In this document: in pieces, positions 60,071 through 64,000 of the stretch
How the letters are laid out: each line of letters starts with the position of its first letter
Position numbering within the stretch: the stretch's first letter is position 1
NCBI RefSeq assembly: GCF_000812875.1
Contig: NZ_JSYK01000003.1
Coordinates: forward strand, 496,001 to 560,000
Source of the DNA: Kaistella solincola
GTDB taxonomy: Bacteria > Bacteroidota > Bacteroidia > Flavobacteriales > Weeksellaceae
Reading direction: 5' to 3'
Length of the DNA stretch: 64,000 nucleotides
Made by a program: the position numbers and the translations under genes
Notes under the pieces: generated by a model
Seen by the model: the letters and a program-made list of their open reading frames with translations, nothing else
Told to the model about the DNA's origin: nothing
The model's database searches: none

Positions 60071-63000
60071 ATGAAAAAAAGAATCTTCGTAGAAAAAAAA
60101 GGAATTTTCGATGTTGAAAGTCCTTTGATTTTTAATGAAATAAAAAATATTATTCCCACGATTGAAAATGTAAAAATTTATAATATTTACGATGTTTTCG
60201 GAGTGAATGAGGAGGAATTTTCGAAAGTTATTACGAACACTTTTGTAGATCCGGTGACCGATATTCTGCACGACGAAAATCCGGCAAAAAATGCCTTTTT
60301 TGCCACGGAATTTTTACCCGGACAATATGATCAGCGCGCCGATTCCGCGCAGCAGTGCATTGCACTACTGACTGGAAATGAGAACGGTAAAGTACGAAGT
60401 GGCAAACTCTTCGAACTTTTTGGTGTTTCTAGTTCAGAGGTTGAAAAAATCAAAGATCATTTGATTAATAAAGTTGAATCCCAGCTTAAAGATTTATCGA
60501 AACTGGAAATTCCAAAGGAAGAAACGCCGGATCCGGTTTTGGTTCACGAAGGATTCATCGATTTTTCTGCCGCGGAATTGGCAAATTTTTACCAAAATCA
60601 TGGTTTTGCTTTAGGTATTGATGATTTAGAATTTATCCAGAATTATTTCAAATCAGAAAGCAGAAATCCGACTGAAACGGAACTAAAAGTTCTCGATACG
60701 TATTGGAGCGACCATTGCCGACACACCACTTTTGAAACTGAATTGACAGATATTCAGTTTAATGGTGAGTTTAAATCGACTTTAGAGAATATTTTTAATG
60801 ACTATTTAGAGAAAAGAAAATTTTTAGGTCGGGAAGCAAAACCAATTTCTTTAATGGATTTAGCTACTGTTTGCGCCAGATATTTTCATAAAATGGGAAA
60901 ACTGGAAAATTTGGTCATTTCGCAGGAAATAAATGCGTGTACCATTGAAATTGAAGCAGAATTCGACGGAAAAAAAGAACCGTGGTATCTGCTCTTTAAA
61001 AATGAAACCCACAATCACCCCACAGAAATTGAACCTTTCGGCGGTGCATCCACGTGTTTGGGCGGCGCCATCCGCGATCCGTTGTCCGGCCGTGCCTTCG
61101 TTTATCAAGCGATGCGTCTTTCCGGCGCAGCTGATGTTTTGGAACCGATTTCTGAAACTTTACCCGGAAAACTTCCGCAAAGAACAATCACGAAACAGGC
61201 CGCAAACGGCTATTCTTCCTACGGAAATCAGATTGGTTTAGCCACAACTTTGGTGAATGAAATTTACCACGACGGCTATAAAGCAAAAAGAATGGAAGTT
61301 GGTTTTGTCGTGGGTGCGGTGAAAAAAGACTGGGTGAAAAGAGAAGAACCAAAATGCGGTGATCTTGTAATTTTGCTTGGTGGTGCAACCGGAAGAGACG
61401 GCGTGGGCGGCGCGAGCGGAAGTTCTAAAGTTCAGGACGAAACGTCGATTCACACCTTGTCAACCGAAGTTCAGAAAGGAAATGCGGTTGAAGAAAGAAA
61501 AATTCAAAGACTTTTTCGAAATCCGGAAGTAACCAGATTAATTAAAAAATCGAATGATTTTGGTGCAGGCGGTGTGTCCGTGGCAATTGGTGAAATTGCT
61601 GATTCACTGGAAATTAACCTTGATATTCTGCCTTTAAAATATGAAGGTTTAAACGGAACTGAACTCGCTATTTCGGAATCTCAGGAGCGAATGGCGGTCG
61701 TCATTGAAGCTGCCGACAAAGAAAAGTTCATCAGTTTTTGTGAAAAAGAAAATATTAAAGCAGTTGAAGTTGCAAAAGTAACCGATTCTGGCAGGATGCA
61801 GATGTTTTGGCAAAACCAAAAAATTGTCGATTTAAGCAGGAAATTTTTAGATACCAACGGCTGCGCGAAAAGACAGCATGCTGAAGTTTGGCATTTGAAA
61901 CCGGTTGAAAATAAAAATTTAGCCTTTAATGAGGCAAATTTCTTTAAATTACTTTCAGCTAAAAATGTGGCTTCGCAAAAAGGTTTGGCGGAAATGTTCG
62001 ATGCTTCTGTGGGCGGAACAACCGTTGCGATGCCGTTTGGTGGAAAGCATCAGCTGACCGAAATGGAAGGAAGCGTGCAAACTTTGCCGGTTTTAAATGC
62101 GAAAAACGTAGAAACCGTGTCGCTGGCAAGCTGGGGTTTTGATGCTGATATTTCCGAGCAAAATTCTTTGGTTGGCGCTGCAAATGCCGTGGTAGAAAGC
62201 GTTGCCAAAATTGTGGCCATGGGCGGCGATTATAAAAATATTAGATTAAGCTTTCAGGAATATTTCGAAAAACTCGGAAATAACCCGGAAAAATGGGGAA
62301 AGCCACTGGCATCTTTGCTTGGAGCTTATGATGCGCAGATGAATTTTGAACTGGCTGCAATCGGTGGAAAAGATTCGATGAGTGGAAGTTTTCATGATAT
62401 TCACGTGCCGCCAACTTTGATTTCATTTGCGTGTGCAAATGGTGAAAAGAAAAATATCATTTCACCAGAGTTCAAAAAAACGGGTAATAAACTGTATTTA
62501 TTTCAGCATATTCCGCAGGAAAATGGATTGCCGAATTATCGGGATTTGAAACAGATTTTCGATTTTATTTTTGAAAATATTAAGTCGAAAAAGATCGTTT
62601 CGGTAAAGACGGTTAATGAAGGTGGAGTTGCAGTTGCTTTAGCAAAAATGAGTTTTGGAAATCATTTGGGAGCAGAAATTAACGTTTCGGAAGATGTACT
62701 TTTAACGAAAAATATTGGCAGTTTAATCGTTGAAAGTTCTGATGATTTAGTAAGTAATTTACTTCAAGCTATTGGTGAAGTTTCAAATTCAGAAACTTTG
62801 AAAATCAATAGTTTAGATTTCAATATCGAAAAATTACTTGAAGTATGGATGGGAACTTTCGAAGAGCTTTTCCCAACTACGGAAAAAACAAAAGTTGTGG
62901 TTGAAATTGATTTAAAACTGAATTCAGTTCAGCCAAGAACAATTCATATTTTGGAACACAATTTAGCTGCACCGAAAGTTTTTGCACCTATTTTTCCGGG

Positions 63001-63760
63001 AACAAATTGTGAAAATGAAACGCAAAATGCTTTCAGAAAAGAAGGTGCCGAAGTGTCATCGTTGCCGCTCATTAATCTTAATCATCAGCTTTTAAATGAA
63101 AGTTTGGACGCCTGGATTTCGGAAATTAATCAAGCACAAATTTTGGTTTTGTCGGGCGGTTTTTCGGCGGGTGATGAGCCGGACGGTTCGGCGAAATTCA
63201 TTGTGAATGTTTTGAAAAACGAGAAAATGAGAAATGCCGTTCATCAATTATTGGAACGCGACGGAATGATTCTCGGGATTTGTAATGGTTTTCAGGCTTT
63301 GGTGAAATCCGGTTTGCTGCCGTATGGTGAAATTCGGGATTTAAATGCAGACTCGCCAACATTAGCACACAATGCAATCGGCCGTCATATTTCGCAAATG
63401 GTGGATGTGAAAGTAGCTAATGACGATTCACCGTGGTTGAAAGGCATGAAAGATCAGGTTTTTACCATTCCGATTTCGCATGGTGAAGGCCGTTTTATGG
63501 CATCTGAAGCGGTGATTAGGGAACTATATGAAAATGGGCAGATTGCCACACAATATATTGATGATGCTGGAAATATTGCGCACGGGATGCCGTTTAACCC
63601 GAATAATTCTTTGTTTGGAATTGAAGGAATTACCTCAAAATCGGGCAAAATATTTGGGAGAATGGGACATCCGGAACGTTTTGCCGAAGGTTTAATGAAA
63701 AATATTCCGACTGCCAATTACCATAATATCTTTAAAAATGGGGTGGAATATTTTAAATAG
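60071..63760 (+). CDS. purL: Phosphoribosylformylglycinamidine synthase, single-chain form
   Basis: A 1229-residue large PurL that converts FGAR to FGAM using glutamine and ATP. Domains in order: N-terminal PurS-like region, linker, first AIR-synthase-type ATP domain (YWSDHCRHTTFETEL, ETHNHPTEIEPFGGAST), second such domain (KHQLTEMEGSV, GGKDSMSGSF), and a C-terminal class I glutaminase. In the glutaminase the oxyanion block is PIFPGTNCENE, the nucleophile is C1071 in GICNGFQALVKSG, and the His is in ISHGEGRFMA. This is the fused PurSLQ-like type found in enterobacteria, Bacteroidota and eukaryotes. Its gene is a single unit after the purB terminator. Confidence 0.97.
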   Translation: MKKRIFVEKKGIFDVESPLIFNEIKNIIPTIENVKIYNIYDVFGVNEEEFSKVITNTFVDPVTDILHDENPAKNAFFATEFLPGQYDQRADSAQQCIALLTGNENGKVRSGKLFELFGVSSSEVEKIKDHLINKVESQLKDLSKLEIPKEETPDPVLVHEGFIDFSAAELANFYQNHGFALGIDDLEFIQNYFKSESRNPTETELKVLDTYWSDHCRHTTFETELTDIQFNGEFKSTLENIFNDYLEKRKFLGREAKPISLMDLATVCARYFHKMGKLENLVISQEINACTIEIEAEFDGKKEPWYLLFKNETHNHPTEIEPFGGASTCLGGAIRDPLSGRAFVYQAMRLSGAADVLEPISETLPGKLPQRTITKQAANGYSSYGNQIGLATTLVNEIYHDGYKAKRMEVGFVVGAVKKDWVKREEPKCGDLVILLGGATGRDGVGGASGSSKVQDETSIHTLSTEVQKGNAVEERKIQRLFRNPEVTRLIKKSNDFGAGGVSVAIGEIADSLEINLDILPLKYEGLNGTELAISESQERMAVVIEAADKEKFISFCEKENIKAVEVAKVTDSGRMQMFWQNQKIVDLSRKFLDTNGCAKRQHAEVWHLKPVENKNLAFNEANFFKLLSAKNVASQKGLAEMFDASVGGTTVAMPFGGKHQLTEMEGSVQTLPVLNAKNVETVSLASWGFDADISEQNSLVGAANAVVESVAKIVAMGGDYKNIRLSFQEYFEKLGNNPEKWGKPLASLLGAYDAQMNFELAAIGGKDSMSGSFHDIHVPPTLISFACANGEKKNIISPEFKKTGNKLYLFQHIPQENGLPNYRDLKQIFDFIFENIKSKKIVSVKTVNEGGVAVALAKMSFGNHLGAEINVSEDVLLTKNIGSLIVESSDDLVSNLLQAIGEVSNSETLKINSLDFNIEKLLEVWMGTFEELFPTTEKTKVVVEIDLKLNSVQPRTIHILEHNLAAPKVFAPIFPGTNCENETQNAFRKEGAEVSSLPLINLNHQLLNESLDAWISEINQAQILVLSGGFSAGDEPDGSAKFIVNVLKNEKMRNAVHQLLERDGMILGICNGFQALVKSGLLPYGEIRDLNADSPTLAHNAIGRHISQMVDVKVANDDSPWLKGMKDQVFTIPISHGEGRFMASEAVIRELYENGQIATQYIDDAGNIAHGMPFNPNNSLFGIEGITSKSGKIFGRMGHPERFAEGLMKNIPTANYHNIFKNGVEYFK

Positions 63761-63766
63761 TATTTT

Positions 63767-63895
63767 TTATAAGTATTTTTGCTTATAATTACAATTTATT
63801 AGTAATTTAGCTTATATTTTAAAAGCTCATCCAGTTAAAAATTATTAGGTAAAAACCTTATATTTTCAGTTTATTAGGAGAATTGCTTATATTTG
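63767..63895 (+). promoter_or_regulatory. Four phased operator-like palindromes with overlapping -7 element, before the SatD-like gene
   Basis: Four units of TTATnAG, 7 bases, (G/C)CTTATAwTT at 63767-63790, 63796-63820, 63842-63867 and 63871-63895; the spacer is 7 bases in all four. The arms are inverted (TTATAAG/CTTATAA in the first copy). The last unit contains TATATTTG (63888-63895), a perfect -7 element ending 4 bases before the ATG, so a bound protein would cover the promoter. Autoregulation is inference. Confidence 0.7.
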
Positions 63896-63899
63896 TCTT

Positions 63900-64000
63900 A
63901 TGATTGCAATTATTACCGGTGACATCATTAATTCCCAAATGTCCGATTCGGAACTTTGGCTGCCCAAACTGAAAGATTTGATGGCAAGCTGGTCCGAAAG
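63900..64000 (+). CDS. SatD-like protein, 3'-truncated by the window edge
   Basis: Only 33 codons are visible, starting MIAIITGDIINSQMSDSELW. The N terminus (ITGDIINS) is the characteristic start of SatD-family proteins, which in Bacteroidota are often annotated as putative regulators. The ATG is supported by the promoter element 4 bases upstream and by the operator-like repeats leading into it. Nothing can be said about the rest of the protein. Confidence 0.6.
   Translation, partial: MIAIITGDIINSQMSDSELWLPKLKDLMASWSE

Overview
The window reads as a piece of a Bacteroidota chromosome, most likely a flavobacterium of the Chryseobacterium/Kaistella group (Weeksellaceae). The evidence is the fused SecDF, the Bacteroidota-type promoter elements (TTTG, about 19-21 bases, TAnnTTTG), the Bacteroidota-restricted families (DUF5683, GSCFA, WbqC-like, an enlarged signal peptidase I), the block purA / hpt-adk-obg, and the A/T-rich coding style. 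The genus call is inference from gene style. Almost everything is chromosomal housekeeping; there is no phage, IS transposase or CRISPR array.

Layout. 0-7.2 kb: 3' part of secDF, an MFS exporter, a TatA-type protein with a PAP2 phosphatase, and polA. 7.3-12.6 kb: YciI-like protein, glycosyltransferase, amidohydrolase, a second glycosyltransferase-like protein and a convergent flippase, probably surface-polysaccharide related. 12.9-23 kb: GH13 lipoprotein, thioredoxin-like protein, DUF2461, DEAD-box helicase, DUF47-PiT phosphate pair, polyprenyl synthetase, GSCFA protein, a small four-helix-bundle gene boxed by heptamer arrays, TatD. 23-27.5 kb (mostly minus): second DEAD-box helicase with a long structured leader, DUF6438 lipoprotein, obg, adk, hpt. 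27.5-38.4 kb (plus): purA, a TonB-type protein, an inverted pair of perfect DnaA boxes, parA-parB-DUF5683-dapB-lepB, WbqC-like/S8 protease, two lipoproteins. 38.5-42.1 kb: a four-gene set resembling the mycobacterial decaprenylphosphoryl-arabinose pathway. 42-46.8 kb: cysteine desulfurase, thioredoxin, two tandem tRNA-Asp genes, glgC, SRPBCC protein. 46.9-64 kb: sucA-sucB, apaG, exonuclease, CNNM/CBS protein, glycosyltransferase with lipid A-type acyltransferase, thioredoxin-fold lipoprotein, aldehyde dehydrogenase, SDR, purB, purL, and the first codons of a SatD-like gene behind four operator-like repeats.

How the genes fit together. purA, purB, purL and hpt/adk give a strong purine theme (dispersed, not one operon). 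sucA-sucB are the E1 and E2 of 2-oxoglutarate dehydrogenase. Envelope biogenesis is served by secDF, tatA, lepB, the flippase, glycosyltransferases, acyltransferase and the polyprenyl-phosphate sugar set. parAB next to DnaA boxes points to an origin-proximal locus.

The least explained signals are non-coding: (i) about eighteen copies of a short interrupted palindrome scattered between genes, often touching the upstream stop codon; (ii) the four-helix-bundle gene flanked by inverted TCAGTNN heptamer arrays; (iii) four phased palindromes before the SatD-like gene; (iv) -7 promoter elements placed 4-5 bases before start codons, predicting leaderless mRNAs; (v) the structured helicase leader. Several start codons were moved because the longest reading frame would have included a promoter or a repeat.
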